Assembly (NCBI GenBank): GCA_040119125.1
Contig: JBEDTR010000007.1
Coordinates: forward strand, 277,883-341,882
DNA length: 64,000 nt
Direction of reading: 5' to 3'
Origin: Pacificitalea sp040119125
GTDB taxonomy: Bacteria > Pseudomonadota > Alphaproteobacteria > Rhodobacterales > Rhodobacteraceae
The position numbers and the translations under genes are program-made. Below the pieces are notes generated by a model, which was given only the letters and a program-made list of their open reading frames with translations, had not been told where the DNA came from and ran no database searches. Below, in pieces: positions 53,749-63,545 of this stretch (positions are counted from its first letter, which is position 1; every line of letters starts with the position of its first letter).

Positions 53749-54858
53749 TTACTGAGCGACAGGGGCGGCGACAGTGCCCGTGTCAGTGCCCGTGTCGGTA
53801 TCAGTGCCCGTGGCGGCATCCGTATCGGCCTCAGCCCCCGATGCCGGAGGATCGACCCGCGCCACGCCGGACTGGGTGTCGGCACCCTCCGTGCCCGCAT
53901 CAGCCGCATCTTCGGCCTCCGCGCCCGTATCGGTCGCAGAGCCGCCGGCGGTCGCTGGAGAACTGCCGTCGATTTCGGCGGCAACACCCGTTCCGGCCCC
54001 TTTGAGGTATTCAAAGAATTCCCCGTCAGGCGAAATGACCATGGTGGAGTTGCTGCCAGACAGCGCACGCTCATAGCTTTCCAGCGACCGGGTCAGGGCA
54101 AAGAATTCCTGACCGGGTCCAAACGCATCGGCATAGATCGTGGTCCGCTGCGCATCGGCTTCACCGCGAATGATCTCGGCTTCACGCTGTGCCTCAGACA
54201 CCAGCTCGACCACGGTCCGGTCGGCCTGCGCCTTGATCCGCTGCGCGGCCTCGTTACCGCGGGCGATCTCATCGGCAGCTTCGCGTTCCCGCTCCGCCCG
54301 CATCCGCGCAAATGTCGCGTCAAGGTTCTGCGTCGGCAGGTTGGTCTGCTTCAGCCGCACGTCAACAACCGTCAGACCCAGCGATCCGGCCCGCGCACGC
54401 GCGGCTTCCAGAATGCGCTGCATCAGATCGGAACGCTCGCTCGACAGGATGGTGTTGGAGGTAACACCTTCGGAGCCGAGAACCGCGCGGACCTGCGTGG
54501 TCAGGATCGAGCGCAGGCGGTCTTCGGCGGCACGTTCACCGCCCACACCGACAGCCTGCCGGAACTGCACCACATCTTCGATGCGGTAGCGGGCAAACGC
54601 GTCAACGACCAGACGACGGTCATCCGAGGGCGTAACTTCGATCGTGTCGGTTTCCAGCGACAGGATACGGTCGTCATAGCGCACGACATCCTGAATCAGC
54701 GGGATCTTGAACGCCAGACCCGGCTCTTCCTTCACGGCCTTGATCTGACCGAATTGCAGAACCAGCGCCTTGTTGCGTTCATCGACGATGAAGATCGAGG
54801 ACGACACGATGGCGATGACGATGACCAGCCCGATCAGGGGAATTGTCAGACGGTTCAT
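53749..54858 (-). CDS. hflC: Protease modulator HflC with long acidic tail
   Basis: A 369-residue SPFH/prohibitin-family protein with an N-terminal membrane helix and periplasmic SPFH domain (LVLQFGQIKAV, DRILSLETDTIEV). HflC and HflK form a cage around FtsH and control its proteolysis. The last 75 residues are an Asp/Thr/Gly/Ala-rich low-complexity tail with TDTDTGTDTGT repeats, absent from standard HflC. The ATG is 1 bp after the hflK stop. Confidence 0.92.
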   Translation of the reverse strand: MNRLTIPLIGLVIVIAIVSSSIFIVDERNKALVLQFGQIKAVKEEPGLAFKIPLIQDVVRYDDRILSLETDTIEVTPSDDRRLVVDAFARYRIEDVVQFRQAVGVGGERAAEDRLRSILTTQVRAVLGSEGVTSNTILSSERSDLMQRILEAARARAGSLGLTVVDVRLKQTNLPTQNLDATFARMRAEREREAADEIARGNEAAQRIKAQADRTVVELVSEAQREAEIIRGEADAQRTTIYADAFGPGQEFFALTRSLESYERALSGSNSTMVISPDGEFFEYLKGAGTGVAAEIDGSSPATAGGSATDTGAEAEDAADAGTEGADTQSGVARVDPPASGAEADTDAATGTDTDTGTDTGTVAAPVAQ

Positions 54859-54859
54859 C

Positions 54860-56065
54860 TTAGTTGCCTCCGCTTTGCTGCTGCTGGCCGGTGGTGGTGC
54901 GTCCCACTCCGCCGCGCAATTGGTCGAGCGGCAGATAAGGCACGACGCCTTCGCCGGCCTCGCCGTCGATGATGACCTTATTCACGCCCGAGAACACACG
55001 CTCCATCGTTTCCAGATAAAGACGTTTGCGCGTCACTTCCGGTGCCTTCCGGTATTCCTCAAGGATCGCAGAGAAGCGGCTGGCTTCACCTTCGGCTTCG
55101 TTCACCACACGGGCACGGTAACCTTCGGATTGTTCCAGCGCCTGCGCGGCATCACCACGCGCGGCGGCGAGGACCTGGTTGGCATAAGCGTCGGCTTCGC
55201 GGGTCAGACGCTCGCGCTGCTGCTCGGCGGCCTGCACGTCGCGGAAGGCGTCGATGACCTCCTCGGGCGGATCGGCCCGGTCAAGGTTGAGCCGCACGAT
55301 GTTGATGCCGCTGTCATACTGGTCCAGCGTTTCTTGGATCAGCGTCATGACGGTATCGGCGATCAGATCACGGTCACGGTTCAGGATCGGCGCCAGTTCG
55401 GAGGCGGAAATCACCTCGCGCATGGCGGCTTCCGACACGGCGGTGATGGTCTGATCCGGTTCGGCCAGATTGAACAGGAATTTTGCCGGGTCGTTGATGT
55501 TCCAGACCACTTCGAAATCGATATCGACGATGTTTTCGTCGGTGGTCAGCATCAGACCGGCCTGCATGTTCTGGTTGCCGTCGCGCAGCCCGATGGTGAC
55601 AGAGCGTTCGCGCGTCACCGACACGACTTCAGCCGTGACCAAAGGCCAAGGCGCAAAGTTCAGACCGGGATCGCCCACGGAGCTGAATTCACCCAAGAAC
55701 AGCTCGACCGAGCGTTCTTCGGGCCGCACGGTGTAGAGCGAGGCGAACAGCCACAACCCCACCAGCGCCAGCGCGATCAACCCCAATGCACCCTTGCCGA
55801 TGCCCGGCCCGCCAGAGCCAGAAGCCCCGCCATTGCCATTGCCGCGACCGCCCATCAGGACGCGCAGCTGATCTTGGCCGCGACGCATCAGGTCGTCGAT
55901 ATCCGACATGTTATTGCCGCCGGGACGCCGTCCGGGGCCACGGGGTGGCTCATTGCCGGGGCGCTGACCGCCCCCTTCGCCGCCGGGACCACTGCCCCGT
56001 TCGCCGCCCGAACCGGAGCCGCCGGAATTTCCGCCTCCCCAGGGCCCTCCGCTATGTCCTGCCAT
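54860..56065 (-). CDS. hflK: Protease modulator HflK
   Basis: A 401-residue partner of HflC. The N-terminal 60 residues are Gly/Pro-rich and cytosolic, one membrane helix follows near residue 95, and the SPFH domain occupies the rest (RPEERSVELFLGEFSS). ATG at 56065 follows GAGGGA by 10 bp; an in-frame ATG at 56119 would add 18 basic residues with no signal. Confidence 0.93.
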   Translation of the reverse strand: MAGHSGGPWGGGNSGGSGSGGERGSGPGGEGGGQRPGNEPPRGPGRRPGGNNMSDIDDLMRRGQDQLRVLMGGRGNGNGGASGSGGPGIGKGALGLIALALVGLWLFASLYTVRPEERSVELFLGEFSSVGDPGLNFAPWPLVTAEVVSVTRERSVTIGLRDGNQNMQAGLMLTTDENIVDIDFEVVWNINDPAKFLFNLAEPDQTITAVSEAAMREVISASELAPILNRDRDLIADTVMTLIQETLDQYDSGINIVRLNLDRADPPEEVIDAFRDVQAAEQQRERLTREADAYANQVLAAARGDAAQALEQSEGYRARVVNEAEGEASRFSAILEEYRKAPEVTRKRLYLETMERVFSGVNKVIIDGEAGEGVVPYLPLDQLRGGVGRTTTGQQQQSGGN

Positions 56066-56328
56066 AGGCTGTCTATCCCTCTTCGTTCTTTTCAGTTCTG
56101 TTGCAGTTAAGGTGGCCATTCAGGCGGCAAATACAAGCCGTCCATGCCCTGCGGTTCCGCTTGCTCACCACCCTGTCAGAAAATGTCAGCGGGGGTGAGC
56201 CCCCTTGACCCCGACATACGGCACAGCTGCACGTATCGGCGGCATCACAGCGACCGGGAGCCGCCGTGATGTGCCCCGTGACTGACGCCGTGCCAGACCC
56301 GGTGCCTGACACCGCGACAGGCGACGCG

Positions 56329-57684
56329 TCACGCGGTGCGCGTTGGCGTTTTCATGGTCACCAATTCTTCGGCCATGGTCGGATGCACCGCCACGACGCG
56401 ATCGAAATCTTCCTTGGTGGCACCCATCTTTACCGCGATGCCGATCAACTGGATCATCTCGCCCGCCTGATCGGCGACGATGTGACAGCCCAGCACCTTG
56501 CGCGTGTCGGCGCAGACCAAGAGCTTCATCATGATCCGGTCCTGCCGGTCGATAAAGGCGCGATGCATGGGCCGGAACGAGGTCTCATAGACCTCGATCG
56601 GGCCTTGCTCGCGTGCCTGTTCTTCGGTCAGGCCAATGGTGCCGAATTCGGGACGCGTGAACACCGCCGAGGGCACCAGTTCATGATCCGGCGCGGTGGG
56701 GTTGCCTTTGAACACCGTCTCGACAAAGGCCATCGCCTCGCGGATCGCCACCGGCGTCAATTGCAGCCGGTCGGTCACATCGCCAATCGCATAGATCGAC
56801 GGCACGGCGGTCTGGGAATATTCGTCCACGACGATCTCGCCCTTGCGGCCCAGCTCGACGCCGATTTCTTCCAGACCCAGTCCTTCGGTATTGGGCGAAC
56901 GGCCCGTGGCGAACATGACCTGATCGAAATGCGCCTCTTCGCCGGTGGCGGTCTTGGTGCGGATACGGTCGCCGTCGCGCTCCATCTCGATCACCGTCGC
57001 GCCGCATTGCACGTCGACACCACGGCGGATCATATCGGCCGAGATATGGCCGCGCGCCTCATCGTCAAAGCCACGCAGGATCTGCGCGCCGCGATAGTAT
57101 TGCGTCACCTTCACGCCCAGACCGTGCAGGATGCAGGCGAATTCGGACGCGATATAGCCGCCGCCGACGATCAGAATGCTCTCGGGCAGCTTTTCCAGAT
57201 TAAAGATCTCATTCGACGTGATCCCCAGCTCTTCGTTCGGCAGGCCGGGCAGTGCGGGGCGGCCACCGGTGGCGACGAGGATATGTTTCGCCGTGACCTC
57301 TTCGCCCGTCGAAAGGCTCACCGTATGCGCATCCTTCAGCGTCGCGCGGGCGTCATGCACCATCACGCCGGACCCGTCGAGCAACCGGCGATAGACGCCC
57401 TCCAGCCGCTCCAGCTCCGCATCCAGACGCTTGCGGAATTTCAGCCAGTCGAAATGGCCGGGCCGCGTGTCCCAGCCGTAATCGGCAGCATCATCGGCGG
57501 CCTCGCCGTAATTCGATGCAAACACCATCAGCTTTTTCGGGACGCAGCCCCGGATGACACAGGTGCCGCCCATGCGGAATTCCTCGGCCAAACCGACGCG
57601 CACGCCCTCGGCTGCGGCGACCCGTGCCGCACGCACCCCGCCAGAGCCACCGCCAATAACGAAAAGATCGTAATCGAAGCTCAT
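56329..57684 (-). CDS. gor: Glutathione-disulfide reductase
   Basis: A 451-residue FAD/NADPH oxidoreductase that regenerates glutathione. FAD-binding GGGSGGVRAAR is at the N-terminus, the redox disulfide is CVIRGCVPKK, the NADPH domain has VGGGYIASEF, and the C-terminal HPTMAEE carries the catalytic His-Glu. It is followed (minus strand) by a 260-bp region before hflK and preceded by rpiA 84 bp upstream. Confidence 0.95.
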   Translation of the reverse strand: MSFDYDLFVIGGGSGGVRAARVAAAEGVRVGLAEEFRMGGTCVIRGCVPKKLMVFASNYGEAADDAADYGWDTRPGHFDWLKFRKRLDAELERLEGVYRRLLDGSGVMVHDARATLKDAHTVSLSTGEEVTAKHILVATGGRPALPGLPNEELGITSNEIFNLEKLPESILIVGGGYIASEFACILHGLGVKVTQYYRGAQILRGFDDEARGHISADMIRRGVDVQCGATVIEMERDGDRIRTKTATGEEAHFDQVMFATGRSPNTEGLGLEEIGVELGRKGEIVVDEYSQTAVPSIYAIGDVTDRLQLTPVAIREAMAFVETVFKGNPTAPDHELVPSAVFTRPEFGTIGLTEEQAREQGPIEVYETSFRPMHRAFIDRQDRIMMKLLVCADTRKVLGCHIVADQAGEMIQLIGIAVKMGATKEDFDRVVAVHPTMAEELVTMKTPTRTA

Positions 57685-57768
57685 GTTGAACCTGCCTTCT
57701 GTTCTTGCATTGCACGGATCAGCCGGCCCCCGCCCCGCCCCAAGCAGGATCGGCCCGGCCTGACCGCC

Positions 57769-58551
57769 TTAGATATCGGTAAAGATATTGGTGCTTTCAT
57801 CGACCGCGACATGGCCTTCGCGCACGCTGCCATCGGCCAGATCACGCACTTCGACCGCGCCGTCGCCATGACCGATCACCACCACGTCGGCAATGTCGAT
57901 GAACAGCCCGTTTTCAACGATGCCCGGCACCTGATTGACGACAAGGCTCAGCTGACGCGGATTGCCGATCCGGCGCAGATGCAGATCGAGGATATAGTTC
58001 CCCTCATCCGTCATATAGGGCACGTCATCATTCATGCGCAGCGACACCTCGCGGCCCAGCACATCCATGTTGACCAGCGTTTCCTCGATCAGCGCCTTGG
58101 TCGTCTGCCAGCCGAACGGGATCACCTCCAGCGGCAGCGGGAAGGCGCCCAGCGTCTTCACCTCCTTGGCGCTGTCGGTGATGACGACCATGCGGTCGGA
58201 CGCGGTGGCCACGATCTTTTCTTGCAGCAACGCGCCGCCGCCGCCCTTGATCAGGTTCAGATCGCCGTCGAATTGATCGGCGCCGTCAATGGTCACATCC
58301 AGCCATTTGGCCTCGTCGAGCGACACGACCTTGATCCCCATCTTGCGCGCCAGATCGGCGGTGCGCGAAGACGTCGGAACCCCGGTGATGCGCAGGCCTT
58401 CCTCGCGCATCCGTTCACCCAGACACCGCACCATCCACGCAGCGGTGGAGCCGGTGCCGAGCCCGACGCGCATGCCGTCCTCGATATAATCGACCGAGCG
58501 GCGGGCCGCGACGAATTTGGCCTTGTCGATGGGCGAAAGTTCCTGAGTCAT
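57769..58551 (-). CDS. rpiA: Ribose-5-phosphate isomerase A
   Basis: A 260-residue enzyme of the pentose phosphate pathway. Conserved motifs are GLGTGSTAAWMV, DGADQFDGDLNLIKGGGGAL (catalytic Asp, Glu and Lys region) and KLV-like C-terminal segments. Length is typical. It lies upstream of gor on the same strand, so both NADPH supply and glutathione reduction genes are adjacent. Confidence 0.95.
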   Translation of the reverse strand: MTQELSPIDKAKFVAARRSVDYIEDGMRVGLGTGSTAAWMVRCLGERMREEGLRITGVPTSSRTADLARKMGIKVVSLDEAKWLDVTIDGADQFDGDLNLIKGGGGALLQEKIVATASDRMVVITDSAKEVKTLGAFPLPLEVIPFGWQTTKALIEETLVNMDVLGREVSLRMNDDVPYMTDEGNYILDLHLRRIGNPRQLSLVVNQVPGIVENGLFIDIADVVVIGHGDGAVEVRDLADGSVREGHVAVDESTNIFTDI

Positions 58552-58852
58552 GGCAGCATCCCTTCAATTCGGCGGCTTTATAGGCGGAAAACGCCCGCGC
58601 CGCGAGGGGCAAAAGCCGGACGCCCCCGCCGCCTGCGCCCTGCGGCGGCGCGGCCCTGCCGCAGCCCGACCCCACCTGCCCCGCGCCACATCCGCCGTCC
58701 TGTCCGCCTGCAAGGTGCGACAGAGCGCAGCATCCCCGCCAAAACACCTGCTTTCAGGCCCATAGGGGCACGGTCAAATGCGCACACCCGGCTTGCACGG
58801 GGGCGGGGTCTGTCTAGGTTCGTTGCCAAAGGGATCACACGGGGTTTTCCAG
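58552..58852. other. Divergent spacer between rpiA and cioA
   Basis: About 300 bp, GC-rich. CGCCGC/GCGGCG can form a hairpin near 58625-58645. No credible gene; no FNR-type TTGAT-N4-ATCAA site was seen. Confidence 0.4.
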
Positions 58853-60394
58853 ATGCCCGACGCATTCACCGCCGAGACGCTGGCGCGGCTGCAATTTGCC
58901 TTCACCGTCTCGTTTCACATCATCTTCCCGGCGTTTTCGATCGGGTTGGCGAGCTTCCTCGCCGTTCTCAACGGGTTATGGCTAAAGACCGGCGACCGCA
59001 CCTATCTGCATCTCTTCGACTACTGGAAGAAGATCTTTGCCGTGGCGTTCGGCATGGGCGTCGTGTCGGGCATTGTCATGTCCTATCAGTTCGGCACGAA
59101 TTGGAGCGTGTTTTCAGACAAGACCGGCCCCGTCCTTGGCCCACTCATGGCCTATGAGGTGCTGTCGGCGTTTTTCCTCGAAGCAGGGTTCTTGGGCATC
59201 ATGCTGTTCGGGCGCGAGCGTGTCGGCAACGGGCTGCATATGTTCGCCACCGCAATGGTCGCGATCGGCACGCTGATGTCGGCCACATGGATCTTGTCGG
59301 TGAACAGCTGGATGCACACGCCTGCGGGCTACGGCATTAATGATGTCGGCCAATTCGTGCCCGAGGACTGGTGGCAGATCGTGTTCAACCCGTCCTTCCC
59401 CTACCGGCTGGTGCATATGGTGCTGGCGGCCTTCCTTACCACGGCCTTCGTAGTGGCGGCGGTCGGCGCGCTGCATATCCTGCGTGAGAAGGATCACAAG
59501 GAGGCGCGCCGCCAGTTTTCCATGGCGATGTGGATGGCCGCACTGGTCACGCCGCTTCAGATTTTCGCGGGCGATGCGCATGGGCTCAACACGTTGGAGC
59601 ATCAACCGCAGAAGGTCATGGCGATGGAGGGTCACTATGACAGCCATCCCGAAGGCGCGCCGCTGATCCTGTTTGGCATTCCCGATCCAGAGGCCAAGGA
59701 AATCCGCTATGCAATCGAGATCCCGAAACTGTCCAGCCTGATCCTGAAACACGATCTGAACGCGCCGATGGACGGGCTCGACACCATTCCCGACGAAGAC
59801 GAACCGCCGGTGTCGATCGTGTTCTGGAGCTTCCGCATCATGGTCGGCCTTGGCTTTGCCATGCTGGGCGTCGGGGTCTGGAGCCTGTGGCTGCGCTATC
59901 GCGGTCGGCTCTATGACTCGCCATGGCTGCTGCGCGCGGCGCTGGTCATGGGGCCGTCGGGCTTTGTCGCGGTGCTGGCGGGCTGGATCACCACCGAGGT
60001 CGGGCGCCAGCCCTTCACCGTCTATAACCTGTTGCGCACCTCCGACTCGCTCGCGCCCGTGGCGGCACCGGCGGTCGCGGCGTCGCTCATCGCGTTTATC
60101 GTGGTCTATTTCCTGATCTTCGGGGCGGGCACGATCTATATCCTGCTGATGATGAACAAGGCTCCTAACACCGTGCGCATGGGTCTGCGCGACGGTCCGG
60201 TGCGCGCGGCGGGGATCACGCCGGGCACCCAGATGGAGCCTGACATGATGGGGGGCCGCGCCGCAGGCGGCCCGCGCAGCGAGGAAGCCCATAGCGAAGC
60301 CACCACCGCCGATCCCCGCTACGCCGAGGATGAGGTCCCCGAACCGCCGCGCCGCCAGACCGGTGCCGCAGACACCCCGAAAGGAGACCGCTGA
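58853..60394 (+). CDS. cioA: Cytochrome bd-type quinol oxidase subunit I (CioA/CydA)
   Basis: A 513-residue membrane subunit carrying hemes b558, b595 and d. Heme-ligand regions are visible: FTVSFHIIFP near the N-terminus, EVLSAFFLEAGFLG, and TEVGRQPF near residue 385. GRQPF and the short quinol loop place it in the cyanide-insensitive CioA subgroup. The ATG at 58853 lacks a strong ribosome-binding site. Its TGA overlaps the cioB ATG by one base. The C-terminal 55 residues are a polar tail. Confidence 0.93.
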   Translation: MPDAFTAETLARLQFAFTVSFHIIFPAFSIGLASFLAVLNGLWLKTGDRTYLHLFDYWKKIFAVAFGMGVVSGIVMSYQFGTNWSVFSDKTGPVLGPLMAYEVLSAFFLEAGFLGIMLFGRERVGNGLHMFATAMVAIGTLMSATWILSVNSWMHTPAGYGINDVGQFVPEDWWQIVFNPSFPYRLVHMVLAAFLTTAFVVAAVGALHILREKDHKEARRQFSMAMWMAALVTPLQIFAGDAHGLNTLEHQPQKVMAMEGHYDSHPEGAPLILFGIPDPEAKEIRYAIEIPKLSSLILKHDLNAPMDGLDTIPDEDEPPVSIVFWSFRIMVGLGFAMLGVGVWSLWLRYRGRLYDSPWLLRAALVMGPSGFVAVLAGWITTEVGRQPFTVYNLLRTSDSLAPVAAPAVAASLIAFIVVYFLIFGAGTIYILLMMNKAPNTVRMGLRDGPVRAAGITPGTQMEPDMMGGRAAGGPRSEEAHSEATTADPRYAEDEVPEPPRRQTGAADTPKGDR

Positions 60395-61404
60395 TGGACT
60401 GGCTGCCTGAGCTTTCCTTTATCTGGGCGGGGCTCATCGCCTTTGCCGTGCTGACCTATGTGGTGCTGGACGGGTTCGACCTTGGGCTGGGCATCCTGTT
60501 TCCCTTTGCCCGCTCCAACCGCGACCGCGACCTGATGATGAATTCGGTCGCGCCCGTCTGGGACGGCAATGAGACATGGCTGGTGCTGGGCGGCGGCGGC
60601 CTCTTCGCCGTGTTCCCGCTGGCCTATGCCGTGGTGCTGCCCGCACTCTACATGCCGATCACCGTCATGTTGCTGGCGCTGGTGTTTCGCGGGGTCGCGT
60701 TTGAATACCGCTGGCGCGCGCAGCGCTGGCGCGGCGTATGGGATTTCTCGTTCTTTGGTGGCTCGCTGGTGGCGACATTCACCCAAGGCATCGCGCTTGG
60801 CGCGCTGGTGCAGGGGATCGAGGTCGAAAACCGCGCCTATGCGGGCGGCTGGTGGGACTGGCTCACGCCGTTTTCGCTGTTCACCGGGGTGGCGCTGGTG
60901 GCGGGCTATGCGTTGCTGGGCGCGACATGGCTGGTGATGAAGACCGAAGGCCCGCTGCAAACCCACATGCGCGCATTGGCGAAACTCGCCGGGATCGCCC
61001 TGCTGGCAGCCATCGGCATCGTCAGCGCGTGGATGCCCTTCCTCGACGCCAGCTATTACGGCAATTGGTTCACCGGCTGGAGCATCGGCTATGTCGTGCT
61101 GGTCCCGGCGCTGGTCGCGGCCTGCGGGCTGATGCTGTTCCGGGGGTTGTTGCGCGGCGCCGAACGCACGCCGTTCATCGCTTCGCTGGGTCTGTTTGTC
61201 ACCGGCTTCATCGGGTTGGGCATCGGGTTCTATCCCAATATCGTGCCGCCCTCGCTGACCATCGTCGAAGCGGCCGCGCCTGACGAAAGCCTGTCCTTCA
61301 CGCTGGTGGGCGCGGCGGTGCTGATCCCGCTGATCCTGTGCTACACCGCCTATGCCTATTGGGTGTTCCGAGGAAAGATCGACCCCGATGCCGGATACCA
61401 CTGA
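60394..61404 (+). CDS. cioB: Cytochrome bd-type quinol oxidase subunit II (CioB/CydB)
   Basis: A 336-residue membrane subunit with about eight helices and conserved GFDLGLGILFP and WDGNETWLVLGGGGLF. With subunit I it reduces oxygen at the expense of quinol, giving high-affinity or cyanide-resistant respiration. It is translationally coupled to cioA (TGATG) and overlaps the DUF2474 gene by 17 bp. Confidence 0.94.
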   Translation: MDWLPELSFIWAGLIAFAVLTYVVLDGFDLGLGILFPFARSNRDRDLMMNSVAPVWDGNETWLVLGGGGLFAVFPLAYAVVLPALYMPITVMLLALVFRGVAFEYRWRAQRWRGVWDFSFFGGSLVATFTQGIALGALVQGIEVENRAYAGGWWDWLTPFSLFTGVALVAGYALLGATWLVMKTEGPLQTHMRALAKLAGIALLAAIGIVSAWMPFLDASYYGNWFTGWSIGYVVLVPALVAACGLMLFRGLLRGAERTPFIASLGLFVTGFIGLGIGFYPNIVPPSLTIVEAAAPDESLSFTLVGAAVLIPLILCYTAYAYWVFRGKIDPDAGYH

Positions 61405-61564
61405 ACGCCCCGAACGACCGGCCCATCCCGCGCGCCCCGCCCCGGCACAGCCCCGCCGCCATTGGCTGCGGCGGGTCGGGTGGTTCATCGTGATCTGGTC
61501 AGCCAGCGTCACCGCGCTGGGGATGGTGGCCTATGTAATCCGGCTGGCGGTGATACCCGGCTGA
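61388..61564 (+). CDS. DUF2474 small subunit of cytochrome bd-type oxidase
   Basis: A 58-residue protein: a Pro/Arg-rich N-terminal third, then LRRVGWFIVIWSASVTALG and one membrane helix. This matches DUF2474, which accompanies CioAB-type oxidases and is analogous to CydX. It overlaps cioB by 17 bp. Confidence 0.82.
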   Translation: MPDTTERPERPAHPARPAPAQPRRHWLRRVGWFIVIWSASVTALGMVAYVIRLAVIPG

Positions 61565-61584
61565 GCACCGCCGCGCTCAGCGGA

Positions 61585-62046
61585 TCAGCCCAGCCGGTCC
61601 TTCACACGCGGGCCGACGCGACCGAAATCCATCCGCCCCGTATATTTGCCCTTCAGCACGGCCATGACCTTACCCATGTCGCGGATGCCTTCCGCGCCGG
61701 TTTCAGCGATGGCGTCATCCACGGCGGCAGTGGCTTCCTCGTCGGTCAGCTGACGCGGGAGGAATTCCTCGATCACGCCGATTTCCGAACGCTCGCGCTC
61801 GGCCAGATCGACGCGGCCACCTTCTTCGTAAGCGCGTGCGCTTTCCTGCCGCTGCTTGACCATCTTGCCAAGAATTTGCAGCACAACGTCATCGGAAACG
61901 CCTGCATCGTCGGCACCTTCGGTGCGCGCGGCGATGTCCTTGTCCTTGATGGCGGCATTGATAAGGCGCAAGGTCGAGAGGCGCTCGGCCTCCTTGCTGC
62001 GCATTGCGTCCTTGAGGGCCGAAGTGACCCGATCGCGCAATCCCAT
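61585..62046 (-). CDS. GatB/YqeY domain protein
   Basis: A 153-residue YqeY-family protein with an N-terminal helical region (LSTLRLINAAIKDKDIA) and the GatB/YqeY C-terminal domain (MGKVMAVLKGKYTGRMDFGRVGPRVK). It may act with tRNA-dependent amidotransferase, but the role is unproven. ATG at 62046 follows GGAG by 6 bp; ATG at 62058 is too close to AGGGG. It is divergent from carA. Confidence 0.9.
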   Translation of the reverse strand: MGLRDRVTSALKDAMRSKEAERLSTLRLINAAIKDKDIAARTEGADDAGVSDDVVLQILGKMVKQRQESARAYEEGGRVDLAERERSEIGVIEEFLPRQLTDEEATAAVDDAIAETGAEGIRDMGKVMAVLKGKYTGRMDFGRVGPRVKDRLG

Positions 62047-62358
62047 ATGTGGCTCCATCCCCTGAGAGCATGTCAGAATGTCGGACCCTACAGAAACCGG
62101 CCCAGAGTGACAAGCGCAGCGCCGGCGCGCTTCCCCGACGTGCCGGTTTCCACCAACCCCGTGGCGGGCCGCCTCTCCCGCCCCGGCAGACCTGCCCCTG
62201 CACGCAACACATATCCGCGCTGTGAGCGTCGCAAACCCCGTCTATCGCGCTTGACCCTCCCCCGCGCCGACCCTAGGTTGCCGCCGATTTGCCCGGAGCC
62301 TGCCCACCGGATTCTTTCCGCCGGAGACACTCCCTCACGCTGCCAAGGAGTCCCGCCC
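62047..62358. promoter_or_regulatory. yqeY-carA divergent spacer with possible carA promoter
   Basis: About 310 bp without a gene. TTGACC (62251-62256) and TAGGTT (62274-62279), 17 bp apart, could be the carA promoter, about 80 bp upstream of the start; the -10 is weak. Confidence 0.35.
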
Positions 62359-63519
62359 ATGTCCCAGGATCGCCCCACTGCCTGCCTTGCCCTTGCGGAT
62401 GGCACCATCTTTTATGGCAAGGGCTTCGGCGCCACGGGCCAGACCGTCGCCGAGCTGTGCTTCAACACCGCCATGACGGGGTATCAGGAGATCATGACCG
62501 ACCCGTCCTATGCGGGCCAAGTCGTGACCTTCACCTTCCCGCATGTCGGCAATACCGGCGTCACCCCCGAGGATGACGAGACCGCCGATCCCGTCGCCGC
62601 TGGCATGGTGGTGAAATGGGACCCGTCCGAACCGTCAAACTGGCGCTCTGTCGAAACCCTCTCCGCTTGGCTGGAAAAGCGCGGTCGCATCGGCATCGGC
62701 GGCCTCGACACCCGGCGGCTGACCCGCGAAATCCGGCGTCAGGGCGCGCCGCATGTGGCGCTGGCCCATGATCCGGACGGCAATTTCGACATCGAGGCCC
62801 TGGTCGCCGCAGCGCGCGGGTTCGCCGGGCTGGTCGGTGTCGATCTGGCGCGCGGCGTGACCTGCGCCCAAAGCTACCGCTGGGACGAAAAGCGGTGGGC
62901 CTGGCCCGAAGGCTACACCCGGCAGGAGAACGCCAAGTTCAAGGTCGTCGCCATTGATTACGGCGCCAAGCGCAACATCCTGCGCTGCCTTGCCTCCGCT
63001 GGCTGCGACGTGGCCGTGCTGCCCGCCACCGCCACCGCCGAAGAAGTGCTGAGCCATAATCCCGACGGGCTGTTTCTGTCCAACGGCCCCGGCGATCCTG
63101 CGGCGACCGGCGTCTATGCCGTGCCGATGATCCAGCAGGTCATGGAGCAAAGCCAGATGCCCGTCTTCGGCATCTGCCTCGGCCATCAGATCCTCGCCCG
63201 CGCGCTTGGCGCCCAGACGATCAAGATGAACCACGGCCATCACGGCGCGAACCATCCGGTCAAGGATCTCGAAACCGGGAAGGTCGAAATCACCTCGATG
63301 AACCACGGCTTCACGGTGGACAGCCAGACCCTGCCCGCCAATGTCAAGGAAACGCATGTGTCGCTCTTCGACGGGTCGAACTGCGGCATCCGCGTCACCG
63401 ACCGGCCCGTGTTTTCGGTGCAATACCACCCCGAAGCCAGCCCCGGCCCGCAGGACAGCTACTACCTGTTCGAACGCTTCGCCGAGGCGATGGAAACGGG
63501 CAAGGCTCCCGCGCTGTAA
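62359..63519 (+). CDS. carA: Carbamoyl-phosphate synthase small subunit
   Basis: A 386-residue glutamine amidotransferase subunit that supplies ammonia for carbamoyl phosphate in arginine and pyrimidine synthesis. The class I GATase nucleophile is in FGICLGHQILARALG, with His and Glu in QYHPEASPGP; the N-terminal CPSase domain has TAMTGYQEIMTDPSY. AAGGAG precedes the ATG by 8 bp. carB is not in the window. Confidence 0.96.
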   Translation: MSQDRPTACLALADGTIFYGKGFGATGQTVAELCFNTAMTGYQEIMTDPSYAGQVVTFTFPHVGNTGVTPEDDETADPVAAGMVVKWDPSEPSNWRSVETLSAWLEKRGRIGIGGLDTRRLTREIRRQGAPHVALAHDPDGNFDIEALVAAARGFAGLVGVDLARGVTCAQSYRWDEKRWAWPEGYTRQENAKFKVVAIDYGAKRNILRCLASAGCDVAVLPATATAEEVLSHNPDGLFLSNGPGDPAATGVYAVPMIQQVMEQSQMPVFGICLGHQILARALGAQTIKMNHGHHGANHPVKDLETGKVEITSMNHGFTVDSQTLPANVKETHVSLFDGSNCGIRVTDRPVFSVQYHPEASPGPQDSYYLFERFAEAMETGKAPAL

Positions 63520-63545
63520 ACACGCGGATTTTGGGACGGAAGGAT

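Noticed and set aside
58550..58765. 71-codon frame between rpiA and cioA
   Set aside because: No support for a start, and low-complexity Ala/Arg/Pro content.
56266..59157. 963-codon open frame on the plus strand
   Set aside because: It is antisense to gor and rpiA and runs into cioA in another frame. Its composition is rich in His, Arg, Asp and Gly, as expected for the complement of GC-rich genes; no domain is recognisable.
61561..61580. CTGAGC/GCTCAG hairpin between DUF2474 and yqeY
   Set aside because: No T tract on either strand; possibly a weak bidirectional end, not reported as terminator.
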